Origin: Apodemus sylvaticus
Lineage: Eukaryota; Chordata; Mammalia; Rodentia; Muridae
Assembly: GCF_947179515.1 (NCBI RefSeq)
Contig: NC_067477.1
Location: 146,730,465 to 146,794,464, forward strand
Reading direction: 5' to 3'
Length of the DNA: 64,000 bases
Shown here: positions 1 through 13,900 of the stretch, piece by piece
Numbering within the stretch: position 1 is the first letter of the stretch
Layout of the letters: the number at the start of each line of letters is the position of its first letter
Notes under the pieces: model-generated
The model's database searches: none
What the model was told of the DNA's origin: nothing
Seen by the model: the letters and a program-made list of their open reading frames with translations, nothing else
Made by a program: the position numbers and the translations under genes

Positions 1-2429
1 TTACATATTCTTTCGAGAGAAAACTCTCCTGTGCGTTCTCCTTTGAGGCTACACACTTAGACATACACGCAACACCAAAGCTTTTCGAGTTACAATGTGA
101 TGTTTAGGAAAAACAAGATAATTTCACACGATGCGGGATTTACTTAAAACGTGGTTTCTGAAAAATTTTGACGAAAGAAAATTCTCCTGTGGGTTCTCTT
201 TTGAGGCTACACGTTTAGACGTACACGCCACACCAAATCTTTTCGAGTTACAACGTGTTGTTTAGGAGATACAAGCTAATTTTGTACGATGCGTTATTTC
301 TTCTAGTAAAGTGTTTCCAATACATACGTATTTGCCTTTAGTCTGCAACACTGTATTTCCTTATAACGTGGTGTTCTTACATATTCTTTCGAGAAAAAAC
401 TCTCCTGTGCATCCTCTTTTGAGGCTACACGCTTAGACATACACGCAACACCAAAGCTTTTCGCTTTACAATGTGTTGTTTAGGAAAAACAAGATAATTT
501 CGCACAATGAGGGATTTCCTTAATACGTGATTTTCTGACATATTTTGACCAAAGAAAATTCTCCTATGGGTTCTCTTTTGAGACTACACGTTTAGACGTA
601 CAGGCCACTCCAAATCTTTTTAAGTTACAACGTGTTGTTTAGGCGATACAAGCTAATTTTGTATGATGCGTTATTTCTTCTTGTAAAGTTTTTCCAATAA
701 ATATTTCTCTTTAATCTGCAACACTGTATTTCCTTATAACGTGGCATTCTTACATATTCTTTCGAGAGAAAACTCTCCTCTGCGTTCTCTTTTGGGGCTA
801 CATGCTTAGACATACACCCAACACCAAAGCTTTTCGAGTTAAAACGTGTTGTTTAGGAAGAACTAGATAATTTCTCAAGTTGCGTGATTTCCTTAAAACG
901 TGGTTTTCTGACAAAATTTGATGAAAGAAAATTGTCCTGTGGGTTCTCTTTTGAGGCTACATGTTTAGACGTACATGCCACACCAAATCTTTTCGAGTTA
1001 CAACGTGTTGTTTAGGAGATACAAGCTAATTTTGTACGATGCTTCATTTCATCTCGTAAAATTTATGGGTTTCCAATACATACGTATTTGTCTTTACTCT
1101 GCAACATTGTATTTCGTTATAACGTGGTATTCTTACATATTCTTTCGAGAGAAAACTCTCCTGTGCGTTCTCCTTTGAGGCTACACACTTAGACATACAG
1201 GCAACACCAAAGCTTTTCGAGTTACAATGTGATGTTTAGGAAAAACAAGATAATTTCACACGATGCGGGATTTATTTAAAACGTGGTTTCTGAAAAATTT
1301 TGACGAAAGAAAATTCTCCTGTGGGTTCTCTTTTGAGGCTACACGTTTAGACGTACACGCCACACCAAATCATTTCGAGTTACAACGTGTTGTTTAGGAG
1401 ATACAAGCTAATTTTGTACGATGCGTTATTTCTTCTAGTAAAGTGTTTCCAATATGTACGTATTTGCCTTTAGTCTGCAACACTGTATTTCCTTATAACT
1501 TGGTATTCTTACATATTCTTTTGAGAGAAAACTTTCCTGTGCATCCTCTTTTGAGGCTACACGCTTAGACTTACACGTAAAACCAAAGCTTTTCGCGTTA
1601 CAAGTTGTTGTTTAGGAAAAACAAGATAATTTCGCGCGATGCGGGATTTCCTTAAGAAGTGGTTTTCTGACAAATTTTGACCAAGCAAAATTCTCCTATG
1701 GGTTCTCTTTTGAGGCTACACGTTTAGACGTACAGGCCACACCTAATCTTTTTAAGTTACAACGTGTTGTTTAGGAGATACAAGCTAATTTTGTATGATA
1801 GGTTATTTCTTCTCGTAAAGTTTTTCTAATAAGTAAGAATATGTCTTTACTCTGCAACACTGTATTTCCTTATAACGTGGTATTCTTACATATTCTTTGG
1901 AGAGAAAACTCTCCTGTACGTTCTCATTTGTGGCTACACGATTAGACATACACGCAACACCAAAGCTTTTCGAGTTACAATGTGTTGTTTAGGAAGAACA
2001 AGATAATTTCCCACGATGCGGGATTTCCTTAAAACGTGGTTTTCTGACAAATTTTGACGAAAGAAAATTCTCCTGTGGCTTCTCTATTGAGGCTACACGT
2101 TTAGACGTACACACCACACCAAATCTTTTTGAGTTACAACGTGTTGTTTAGGAGATACAAACTAATTTTTTTATGATGCCTTATTTCTTCTCGTAAAGTT
2201 TAAGTGTTTCCAATACGTATGTATTTGCCTTTACTCTGCAACACAGTATTTCCTTATTACTTGGTATTCTTACATATTCTTTCGACAGTAAACTCTCCTG
2301 TGCGTTCTCTTTGGAGGCTACACGCTTAGACATACACGCAACACCAAAGCTTTTCGAGTTACAATGTGTTGTTTAGGAAAAACAAGATAATTTCGCATGA
2401 TGCGGGATTTTTTTAAAACGTGGTTTTCT

Positions 2430-5400
2430 GACAAATTTTGATGAAAGAAAATTCTCCTGTGGGTTCTCTTTTGAGGGTACACGTTTAGACGTACACGCCA
2501 CACCAAATACTTTCGAGTTATAGCGCGTTGTTTAGGAGATACAAGCTAATTTTGTACTATGTGTTATTTCTTCTTGTGAAGTTTAAGTGTTTCCAATAAG
2601 TATGTATATGTCTTTACTCTGCAACACTGTATTTCCTTATAACGTGGTATTCCTACATATTCTTTCGGGAGAAAACTCTCCTGTGCGTTCTCTTTTGAGG
2701 CTACACGCTTAGAAATACACGCAACACCAAAGCTTTTCGAGTTACAACGTGTTGTTTAGGAAAAACAAGATATTTTCGCACGATGCGGGATTTCCGTAAA
2801 ATGTGGTTTTTGACAAATTTTGACCAAAGAAAACTCTCCTGTGGGTTCTCTTTTGAGGCTACACGTTTAGACGTACACACCACACCAAATCTTTTCCAGT
2901 TACAACGTGTTGTTTAGGAGATACAAGCTAATTTTGCATGATGCTTTATTTCTTCTCGTAAAGTGTTTCCAGTAAGTACGTATTTGTCTATACTCTACAA
3001 CACTGTATTTCCTTATAACGTGGTATTCTTACATATTCTTTCGAGAGAAAACTCTCCTGGGCGTTCCCCTTTGAGGCTACGCACTTAGACATACACGCAA
3101 CACCAAAGCTTTTCGAGTTACAAAGTGTTGTTTAGGAAAAACAAGATAATTACGCACGACGCGGGATTTCCTTAATAAGTGGTTTTCTGACAAATTTTGA
3201 CCAAGGAAAATTCCTCTATGGGTTCTCTTTTGAGGCTACACGTTTAGACGTACAGGCCACACCAAATCTTTTTAAGTTACAACGTGTTATTTAGGAGATA
3301 CAAGCTAATATTTTATGATGCGTTATTTCTTCTCCTAAAGTTTTTCCAATAAGTAAGTATATGTCTTTATTCTGCAACACTGTATTTCCTTATAACGTGG
3401 TATTCTTACATATTCTTTCAAGAGAAAACTCTCCTGTGCGTTCTCATTTGAGGCTACACGCTTAGACATATACGCAACACCAAAGCTTTTCGAGTTACAA
3501 CGTGTTGTTTAGGAAGAGCAAGATAATTTCCCACGATGCAGGATTTCCTTAAAACGTGGTTTTCTGACAAATTTTGACGAAAGAAAATTCTCCTGTGGGT
3601 TCTCTTTTGAGGCTACACGTTTAGATGTACATGCCACACCAAATCTTTTTGAGTTTCAACGTGTTGTTTAGGAGATACAAGCTAATTTTTTTACAATGCT
3701 TTATTTCTTCTCGTAAAGTTTAAGTGTTTCCAATACGTATGTATTTGCCTTTACTCTGCAACACTGTATTTCCTTATAACGTGGTATTCTTACATATTCT
3801 TTCGAGAGAAAACTCTCCTGTGCGTTCTCTTTGGAGGCTACATGCTTAGACATACACACAAAACCAAAGCTTTTCGAGTTACAACGTGTTGTTTAGGAAA
3901 AACAAGATAATTTCGCATGATGCGGGATTTCCTTAAAACGTGGTTATCTGACAAATTTTGACGAAAGAAAATTCTCCTGTGGGTTCTCTTTTGAGGGTAC
4001 ACGTTTAGACGTACAAGCCACACCAAATCCTTTCGAGTTATAACGTGTTGTTTAGGAGATACAAGCTAATTTTGTACTATGTGCTATTTCTACTCGTAAA
4101 GTTTAAGTGTTTCCAATAAGTATGTATTTGTCTTTACTCTGCAACACTGTATTTCCTTATAACGTGGTATTCCTACATATTCTTTCGGGAAAAAACTCTC
4201 CTGTGCGCTCTCTTTTAAGGCTACACGCTTAGACATACACGCAACACCAAAGCTTTTCGAGTTACAACATGTTGTTTAGGAAAAACAAGATAATTATGCA
4301 CGATGCGGGATTTCCTTAAACGTGTTTTTTGACAAAATTTGACGAAAGAAAAATCTCCTGTGGGTTCTCTTTGAGGCTACACGTTTAGACGTACACGCCA
4401 CACCAAATCTTTTCGAGTTACAGCGTGTTGTTTAAGAGATACAAGCTAATTTTGTGTGATGCGTTATTTCTTCTCGTAAAGTGTTTCCAATATGTACGTA
4501 TTTGTCTTTACTCTGCAACACTGTATTTCCTTATCACATGGTATTCTTACATATTCTTTCAAGAGAAAACTATCCTGTGCATTCTCTTTGGAGGCTACAC
4601 GCTTAGACATACATGCAACACCAAAGCTTTTCGAGTTACAACGTGTTGATTAGGAAAAACAAGATAATTTCGCCCGATGCGGGATTTCCTTAATACGTGG
4701 TTTTCTGACAAATTTGACCAAAGAAAATTCTCCTGTGGGTTCTCTTTTGAGGCTACACGTTCAGACGTACATGCCACACCAAATCTTTTTGAGTTACCAC
4801 GTGTTGTTTTGGAGATTCAAGCTAATTTTGTACCATGCGTTATTTCTTCTCATAATGTGTTTCCAATAAGTACGTATATGTCTTTACTCTGCAGCAATAT
4901 ATTTCCTTATAACGTGGTATTCTTACATTTTCTTTCGAGAGAAAACTCTCCTGTGCTTTCTCTTTTGAGGCTGCACGCTTAGACATACACGCAACACCAA
5001 AGCTTTTCTAGTTACAAGGTGTTGCTTAGGAAAAACAAGATAATTTCGCACGATGCGGGATTTCGTTAAAACGTGGTTTTTCTGACAAATTTTGATGAAA
5101 GAAAATTCTCCTGTGGGTTCTCTTTTGAGGGTACACGTTTAGACGTACACGCCACATCAAATCCTTTCGAGTTATAACGTGTTGTTTAGGAGATACAAGC
5201 TAATTTTGTACTATGTGTTATTTCTTCTTGTAAAGTTTAAGTGTTTCCAATAAGTATGTATTTGTCTTTACTCTGCAACACTGTATTTCCTTATAACGTG
5301 GTATTCCTACATATTCTTTCGGGAGAAAACTCTCCTGTGCGTTCTATTTTGAGGCTACATGCTTAGAAATACACGCAACACCAAAGCTTTTCGAGTTACA

Positions 5401-6425
5401 ACGTGTTGTTTAGGAAAAACAAGATATTTTCGCACGATGCGGGATTTCCGTAAAACGTGGTTTTTGACAAATTTTGACCAAAGAAAACTCTCCTGTGGGT
5501 TCTCTTTTGAGGCTACACGTTTAGACGTACACACCACACCAAATCTTTTCCAGTTACAGCGTGTTGTTTAGGAGATACAAGCTAATTTTGCATGATGCTT
5601 TATTTCTTCTCATAAAGTGTTTCCAATAAGTACGTATTTGTCTATACTCTGCAACACTGTATTTCCTTATAACGTGGTATTCTTACATATTCTTTCGAGA
5701 GAAAACTCTCCTGGGCATTCCCCTTTGAGGCTACGCACTTAGACATACACGCAACACCAAAGCTTTTCGAGTTACAACGTGTTGTTTAGGAAAAACAAGA
5801 TAATTACGCACGATGCGGGATTTCCTTAATAAGTGGTTTTCTGGCAAATTTTGACCAAGGAAAATTCCTCTATGGGTTCTCTTTTGAGGCTACACGTTTA
5901 GACGTACAGGCCACACCAAATCTTTTTAAGTTACAACGTGTTATTTAGGAGATACAAGCTAATATTTTATGATGCGTTATTTCTTCTCCTAAAGTTTTTC
6001 CAATAAGTAAGTATATGTCGTTATTCTGCAACACTGTATTTCCTTATAACGTGGTATTCTTACATATTCTTTCAAGAGAAAACTCTCCTGTGCGTTCTCA
6101 TTTGAGGCTACACGCTTAGACATATACGCAACACCAAAGCTTTTCGAGTTACAACGTGTTGTTTAGGAAGAACAAGATAATTTCCCACGATGCGGGATTT
6201 CGTTAAAACGTGGTTTTCTGACAAACTTTGACGAAAGAAAATTCTCCTGTGGGTTCTCTTTTGAGGCTACACGTTTAGATATACACGCCACACCAAATCT
6301 TTTTGAGTTTCAACGTGTTGTTTAGGAGATTCAAGCTAATTTTTTAAGATGCGTTATTTCTTCTCGTAAAGTTTAAATGTTTCCAATACGTATGTATTTG
6401 CCTTTACTCTGCAACACTGTATTTC
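2430..6425 (+). repeat. Spaced duplication, 2,655-bp offset (7 dimers)
   Basis: Bases about 2430-3770 recur at about 5085-6425. Shared private variants include GAGGGTACACG (2471 and 5126), GTACTATGTGTTATTTC (2553 and 5208), the TATTTTCGCACG A half (2771 and 5426), GGGCRTTCCCCTTTGAGG (3058 and 5712), and CTAATATTTTATGATG (3305 and 5959). Homology fades outside these limits, so this is a partial HOR or a segmental copy. Confidence 0.75.
2774..2790 (+). other. CENP-B-box-like motif, A halves of block 1
   Basis: This copy is the consensus form TTTCGCACGATGCGGGA. Copies with the intact nine-base core in block 1, as 17-bp left ends: 1630, 2391, 2774, 3911, 4668, 5044, 5428. Other A halves here have one- or two-base losses, such as TTCA near 122 and 1257, and TTCC near 2007 and 6180. 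The motif sits at the same place in every A half, about 70 bp after the GAGGCTAC start. Confidence 0.6.
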
Positions 6426-7194
6426 TTTAAAACGTTGTAATCTTGCATATTCTTTCGAGAGAAAAACTCTCCTGTGCGTTCTCTTGAGAGGCTACATGCT
6501 AAGACATACACGCAACACCAAAGCTTTTCGAATTACAACCTGTTGTTTAGGAAAAACAAGATAATTACGGATGATGCGGGATTTCCTTAAAACGTGGTTT
6601 TCTGAAAAATTTTGACGAAAGAAAATTCTCCTGTGGGTTCTCTTTTTAGGCTACATGTTTAGTTGTAAACACCACACCAAAACTTTTCTAGTTACAACGT
6701 GTTGTTTAGGAGATACAAGCTAATTTTGTACGATGCGTTATTACTTCTCGTAAAGTGTTTCCAATAAGTACGTATTTGTCTTTACTCTGCAACACTGTAT
6801 TTCCTTATAACGTGGTATTCTTACATATTCTTTCGAGAGAAAACTCTCCTGTGTGTTCTCTTTTGTGGCTACACGCTTAGACATACACGCAACTCCAAAG
6901 CATTTTGAGTTACAACGTGTTGTTTAGGAAGAACAAGATAATTTCTCACGATGCGGGATTTCCTTAAAACGTGGTTTTCTGACAAATTTTGACGAAAGAA
7001 AATTGTCCTGTGGTTCTCTTTTGAGGCTACACGTTTGGACGTACACGCCAAATCATTTCGAGTTACAACGTGTTGTTTAGGAGATACAAGCTAATTTTGT
7101 ATGATGCTTTATTTCATCTCGCTAATTTTAAGGGTTTCCATACGTAAGTATTTGTCTTTATTCTGCAACATTGTACTTCCTTTTAACGTGGTAT

Positions 7195-7210
7195 TCTTAC
7201 TCGAAATACA
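7195..7210. other. Orientation switch 1, forward to reverse
   Basis: Forward text GTGGTATTCTTAC ends at 7200; the expected continuation ATATTCTTTCGAG is absent. Reverse text GAAATACAGTCTTGCAGAG begins at 7203 or 7204, leaving TC or TCG unassigned. Both sides are B-half tails, at nearly the same place of the monomer, so the two arms can pair with almost no spacer. Confidence 0.85.
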
Positions 7211-7423
7211 GTCTTGCAGAGTAAAGACAGATATATACGTATTGGAAACACTTTACGAGAAGGAATAATACATCGTACAAAATTAGTTGTATTTCCTAAA
7301 CAACACGTTGTAACTCGAAAAGATTTGGTGTGGCATGTACGTTGAAACGTGTAGCCTCAAAAGAGAACCCACAGGAGAATTTTCTTTCGTCAAAATTTGT
7401 CAGAAAACCACGTTTTAAGCAAA

Positions 7424-7440
7424 TCCCGCATCGTGCGAAA
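7424..7440 (-). other. CENP-B-box-like motif, A halves of block 2
   Basis: On the minus strand this reads TTTCGCACGATGCGGGA and matches nTTCGnnnnAnnCGGGn at all nine fixed positions. Exact-core copies in block 2, given as 17-bp left ends: 7424, 9147, 9901, 10654, 12161, 12538, 12914, 13291, 13668, 14422, 15177, 16308, 17436, 17813, 18189, 18920, 19672, 20050, 21182, 21935, 22690, 23067, 24576, 25330, 25708, 26085, 26837, 27215, 27970, 28346, 28723, 29100, 31219, 31827, 33342, 33725, 34097, 36357, 40534. The list was made by eye and may miss or misplace a few. Binding by any CENP-B-like protein is unproven. Confidence 0.6.
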
Positions 7441-7689
7441 TTATCTTGTGTTTCCCTAACAACACGTTTTAACTCGAAATGCTTTGGTGTTTCGTGTATG
7501 TCTAAACGTGTGGCCTCAAAGAGAATGCACAGGAGAGTTTTCTCTTGAAAGAATATATAAGAGTACAACGTTATAAGGAAATACTGTTTTGCAGAGTAAA
7601 GACAAATACGTACATATTAGAAACACTTTACGAGAAGAAATAACGCATCGTACAAAATTAGCTTGTATCTCCTAAACAACACGTTGTAA

Positions 7690-7770
7690 CTTGAAAAGAT
7701 TTGGTGTGGCGTGTATGTCTAAACGTATGGCCTCAAAGAGAACCCACAGGGGAGTTTTCTCTCGAAAGAA
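7690..7770 (-). repeat. B-B fusion, A half missing
   Basis: B head text (AGATTTGGTGTGGCGTGTA, then AAACGTATGGCCTC) is followed by B tail text (GGAGTTTTCTCTCGAAAG) with no A between. Landmark spacing falls to about 220 bp (7617 to 7837). It lies only 0.5 kb inside orientation switch 1. Confidence 0.8.
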
Positions 7771-7979
7771 TTTATAAGAATACCACGTTATAAGGAAATA
7801 CAGTGTTGCAGAGTAAAGACAAATATGTACGTATTGGAAACACTTTTCGAGAAGAAAAAACGCATCGTACAAAATTAGCTTGTATCTCCTAAACAACAGG
7901 TTGTAACTCAAAAAGATTTGGTGTGGCGTGTACGTCTAAACGCGTAGCCTCAAAAGAGAACCGACAGGAGAATTTTCTT

Positions 7980-10900
7980 TGGTCAAAATTTGTCAGAAAA
8001 CCACGTAATAAGGAAATCCTGCATCGTGCGAAATTATGTTGTTTTACCTAAACAACACGTTGTGACTTGAAAAGCTTTGGTGCTGCGTGTATGTCTAAGC
8101 ATGTAGCCTCAAAAGAGAACGCACAGGAGAATTTTGTCTTGAAAGAATATGTAAGAATACCACGTTATAAGAAAATACAGTGTTGCAGAGTAAAGACAAA
8201 TAGGTACTTATTGGAAAAACTTTACGAGAAGAAATAATGTATCGTACAAAATTAGCTTGTTCTCCTAAACAACACGTTGTAACTCGAAAAGATTCGGTGT
8301 GGCGTGTACATCTAAACGTGGAGCCTCAAAACGGAACCCACAGAAGAATTTTCTTTCGTCAAAATTTGTCAGAAAACCACGTTTTAAGGAAATCTCGCTT
8401 CATGCGAAATTATCTTGTTTTTCCTAAACAACACGTTGTAACTTGAAAAGCTTTGGTGTTGCGTGTATGTCTAAGCGTGTAGCCTCAAAAGAGAACGCAC
8501 AGGGGAGTTTTCTCTCGAAAGAATATGTAAGAATACCACGTTATTTGGAAATACAGTGTTGCAGAGTAAAGACCAATATGTATGTATTGGAAACACTTTA
8601 TGAGAAGAAATAACGCATGGTAAAAAATTAGCTTGTATCTCCTAAACAACACGTTGCAACTCGAAAAGGTTTGGTGTGGTGTTTACATCTAAACGTGTAG
8701 CCTCAAAAGAGAACACACAGGAGAATTTTCTTTCGTCAAATTTTTTTCAGAAAACCACGTTTTAAGGAAATCCTGCATCATGCGAAATTATGTTGTTTTT
8801 CCTAAACAACACGTTGTAACTCGAAAAGCTTTGGGGTTGCGTGTATGTCTAAACGTGTGGCCTCTAAAGAGAACGCACAGGAGAGTTTTCTCTCGAAAGA
8901 ATATGTAAGAATACAACGTTATAAGGAAATACAGTGTTGCAGAGTAAAGACAAATACATACGTATTGTAAACACTTTACGAGAAGAAATAACGCGTCTAC
9001 AAAATTAGATTGTATCTCCTAAACAACACGTTGTAACTCGAAAAGATTTGGTGTGGCATGTACATCTAAACGTGTAGCCTCAAAAGAGAACCCACAGGAG
9101 AATTTTCGTTCGTCAAAATTTTTCAGAAAACCAGGATTTAAGGAAATCCCGCATCGTGCGAAATTATTTTGTTTTTCCAAAACAACACGTTGTAACTCGA
9201 AAAGCTTTGGTGTTGCGTGTATGTCTAAGCATGTAGCCTCAAAAGACAATGCACAGGAGAGGTTTCTCTCGAAAGAATATTTAAGAATACCACGTTATAT
9301 GGAAATACAGTGTTGCAGAGTAAAGACAAATCTGTACATATTGGAAACACTTTACAAGAAGAAATAACGCATGGTACAAAATTAGCCTGTATCTCCTAAA
9401 CAACACGTTGTAACTCAAAAGGATTTGATGTGGTCATTACATCTAAACATGTAGCCTCAAAAAGAACCCACAGGAGTATTTTCTTTCGTCAAATTTTTTT
9501 CAGAAAACCACGTTTTAAGGAAATCCATCATCGTGCGAAATTATTTTGTTTTTCCTAAACAACACGTTGTAACTCGAAAAGCTTTGGTGTTGCGTGTATG
9601 TCTAAGCATGTAGACTCAAAAGAGAATGCACAGTAGAGTATTCTCTCGAACGAATATGTAAGAATACCACGTTATAAGGAAATACAGTGTTGCAGAGTAA
9701 AGACAGATACATACGTATTGGAAACACTTTACGAGAAGGAATAATACATCGTACAAAATTAGCTTGTTTTTCCTAAACAACACGTTGTAACTCGAAAAGT
9801 TTTGGTGTGGCGTGTACGTTGAAACGTGTAGCCTCAAAGGAGAACCGACAGGAGAATTTTCTTTCGTCAAAATTTCTCAGAAAACCACGTTTTAAGGAAA
9901 TCCCGCATCGTGCGAAATTATCTTGTTTTTCCTAAACAACACGTTTTAACTCGAAAAGCTTTGGTGTTGCGTGTATGTCTAAGCGTGTAGTCCCAAAAGA
10001 GAATGCACAGGAGAGTTTTCTCTCGAAAGAATATGTAAGAATAACACGTTATTTGGAAATACAGTGTTGCAGAGTAAAGAACAATATGTATATATTGTAA
10101 ACACTTTATGAGAAGAAATAACGCATGGTAAAAAATTAGCTTGTATCTCCTAAACAACACGTTGTAACTCGAAAAGGTTTGGTGTGGTGTTTACATCAAA
10201 ACGTGTAGCCTCAAAAGAGAATCCACAGGAGAATTTTCTTTCGTCAAAATTTTTTCAGAAAACCACGTTTTGAGGAAATCCCTCATCATGTGAAATTATC
10301 TCGTTTTTCCTAAACAACATGTTGTAACTCCAAAAGCTTTGGGGTTTCGTGTATGTCTAAACGTGTGGCCTCTAAAGAGAACGCAAGGAGAGTTTTCTCT
10401 CGAAAGAATATGTAAGAATACCACGTTATAAGGAAATACAGTGTTGCAGAGTAAAGACAAATACGTACGTATTGGAAACACTTTACGAGAAGAAATAACG
10501 CATCTACAAAATTAGCTTGTATCTCCTAAACAACACGTTGTAACTTGAAAAGATTTGGTGTGGCGTGTACGTTTAAACGTGTAGCCTCAAAAGAGAACCC
10601 ACAGGAGAATTTTCTTTCGTCAAAATTTGTCAGAAAACCACGTTTTAAGGAAATCCCGCATCGTGCGAAATTATTTGGTTTTTCCAAAACAACACGTTGT
10701 AACTCGAAAAGCTTTGGTGTTGCGTGTATGTCTAAGCATGTAGCCTCAAAAGAGTACACACAGGAGAGTTTTCTCTCGAAAGAATATGTAAGAATACCAC
10801 GTTATTTGGAAATACAGTGTTGCAGAGTAAAGACAAATATGTACGTATTGGAAACACTTTACGAGAAGAAATAACACATGGTACAAAATTAGCTTGTATC

Positions 10901-13900
10901 TCCTAAACAACACGTTGTGACTCAAAAGGATTTGAGGTGGTGTTTACATCTAAACATGTAGCCTCAAAAGAGGACCCACAGGAGTATTTTCTTTCGTCAA
11001 TTTTTTTTCAGAAAACCACGTTTTAAGGAAATCCCGCATCGTTCCAAATTATTTTGTTTTTCCTAAACAACACGTTGTAACTCGAAAAGATTTGGTGTTG
11101 CGTGTATGTCTAAGCGTGTAGCCTCAAAAGGGAAGGTACAGGAGAATTTTCTCTTGAAAGAATATGTAAGAATACCACATTATAAGGAAATACAGTGTTG
11201 CAGAGTAAAGACAGATACATACATATTGGAAACACTTTACGAGAAGTAATACTACATCGTACAAAATTAGCTTGTATTTTCTAAACAACACGTTGTAACT
11301 CGAAAAGATTTGGTGTGGCGTGTATGTTGAAACGTGTAGCCTCAAAAGAGAACCCACAGGAGAATTTTCTTTCGTCAAAATTTGTCAGAAAACCACGTTT
11401 TAAGGAAATCCGGCATCGTGCGAAATTATCTTGTTTTTCCTAAACAACACGTTTTAACTCGAAAATCTTTGGTGTTGCGTGTATGTCTAAACGTGTGGCC
11501 TCAAAGAGAAAGCACAGGGGAGTTTTCTCTCGAACGAATATATAAGAATACCACGTTATAAGGAAATACAGTATTGCAGAGAAAAGACAAATATGTACGT
11601 ATTGGAAACACTTTACGAGAAGAAATAACGCATCGTACAAAATTAGCTTGTATCTCCAAAACAACACATGGTAACGCGAAAAGATTTGGTGTGTCGTGTA
11701 CGTCTGAACGTGTAGCCTCAAAAGGGAACCCACAGGAGAATTTTCTTTGGTCAAAATTTGTCAGAAAAGCACTTATTAAGGATATCCTGCATCGTGCGAA
11801 ATTATCTTGTTTTTCCTAAACAACACGTTGTGACTTGAAAAGCTTTGGTGCTGCGTGTATGTCTAAGCGTGTAGCCTCAAAAGAGAACGCACAGGAGAAT
11901 TTTCTCTCGAAAGAATATGTAAGGATACCACGGTATAAGGAAATACAGTGTTGCAGAGTAAAGACAAATAGGTACTTATTGGAAACACTTTACGAGAAGA
12001 AATAATGTATCGTACAAAATTAGCTTGTATCTCCTAAACAACAGTTGTAACTCGAAAAGATTCGGTGTGGCGTGTACATCTAAACGTGGTGCCTCAAAAG
12101 AGAACCCACAGAAGAATTTTCTTTCGTCAAAATTTGTCAGAAAACCACGTTTTAAGAAAATCCCGCTTCGTGCGAAATTATCTTGTTTTTCCTAACAACA
12201 CGTTGTAACTTGAAAAGCTTTGGTGTTGCGTGTATGTCTAAGCGTGTAGCCTCAAAAGAGAACGCAAAGGAGAGTTTTCTCTCGAAAGAATATGTAAGAA
12301 TACCACGTTATAAGGAAATACAATGTTGCAGAGTAAAGACCAATATGTATGTATTGGAAACACTTTATGAGAAGAAATAACGCATGGTGAAATATTAGCT
12401 TGTATCTCCTAAACAACACGTTGCAACTCGAAAAGGTTTGGTGTGGTGTTTACATCTAAACGTGTAGCCTCAAAAGAGAACACACAGGAGAATTTTCTTT
12501 CGTCAAAATTTTTTCAGAAAACCACGTTTTGAGGAAATCCCGCATCATCCGAAATTATCTTGTTTTTCCTAAACAACACGTTGTAACTCGAAAAGCTTTG
12601 GGGTTGCGTGTATGTCTAAACGTGTGGCCTCTAAAGAGAACGCACAGGAGAGTTTTCTCTCGAAAGAATATGTAAGAATACCACGTTATAAGGAAATACA
12701 GTGTTGCAGAGTAAAGACAAATATGTATATATTGTAAACACTTTACGAGAAGAAATAACGCATCTACAAAATTAGCTTGTATCTCCTAAACAACACGTTG
12801 TAACTCGAAAGGATTTGGTGTGGCGTGAACGCCTAAACGTGTAGCCTCAAAAGAGAACCCACAGGAGAATTTTCGTTCGTCAAAATTTTTCAGAAAACCA
12901 CGTTTTAAGGAAATCCCGCATCGTGCGAAATTATTTTGTTTTTCCAAAACAACACGTTGTAACTCGAAAAGCTTTGGTGTTGCATGTATGTCTAAGCGTG
13001 TAGCCTCAAAAGAGAACGCACAGGAGAGGTTTCTCTTGAAAGAATATTTAAGAATACTACGTTATATGGAAATACAGTGTTGCAGAATAAAGACAAATAT
13101 GTACATATTGGAAACACTTTATGAAAAGAAGTAACACATCGTAAAAAATTAGCTTGTATCTCCTAAACAACACTTTGTAACTCGAAATGATTTGGTATGG
13201 CGTGTACGTCTAAACATGTAGCCTCAAAAGAGAACCCACAGGAGAATTATTTTTGGTCAAAATTTTTCAGAAAACCACGTATTAAGGAAATCCCGCATCG
13301 TGCGAAATTATCTTGTTTTTCCTAAACAACACGTTGTGACTCGAAAAGCTTTGGTGCTGTGGGTATGTCTAAGCGTGTAGCCTCAAAATAGAATGCACAG
13401 GAGAGTTTTCTCTCGAAAGAATATGTAAGAATACCACGTTATAAGGAAATACAGTGTTGCCGAGTAAAGACAAATAGGTACTTATTGGAAACAATTTAAG
13501 AGAAGAAATAATGTATCATACAAAATTAGCTTGTATCTCCTAAACAACACGTTGTAACTCGAAAAGATTTGGTGTGGCATGTACATCTAAACGTGGAGCT
13601 TCAAAAGGGAAGCCACAGGAGAATTTTCTTTCCTCAAAATATTTCAGAAAACCACGTTTTAAGGAAATCCCGCTTCGTGCGAAATTATCTTGTTTTTCCT
13701 AAACAACACATTGTAACTTGAAAAGCTTTGAGGTTGCGTGTATGTCTAAGCATGTAGCCTCAAAAGAGAACGCACAGGGGAGTTTTCTCTCGAAAGAATA
13801 TGTAAGAATACCACGTTATTTGGAAATACAGTGTTGCAGAGTAAAGACCAATATGTATGTATTGGAAACACTTTATGAGAAGAAATAACGCAAGGTAAAA

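Larger units (their letters stand above)
1..7200 (+). repeat. Satellite block 1, forward orientation
   Basis: About 19 A+B units read forward, cut by the left window edge inside a B tail. Units are mostly 376-383 bp. Many B halves carry an extra 6 bp (TTTAAG) between GTAAAG and TGTTTCC, for example near 2200, 3720 and 4105, which gives the longer period. Several A halves belong to a subfamily with AGGAAGAACAAG and TTCC or TTCT in place of TTCG, for example near 1991, 3514, 6165 and 6927. The CENP-B-box-like core is intact in 7 of about 19 A halves. The block ends abruptly inside a B half, at GTGGTATTCTTAC. Confidence 0.93.

Noticed and set aside
9053..9367. A family of 104-codon frames (also 14328-14642, 15836-16150 and 25236-25550) that looks like a conserved protein family
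   Set aside because: These are the same phase of the same HOR unit, so the likeness reflects DNA homogenisation. The frames cover A and part of B with no defined start or end.
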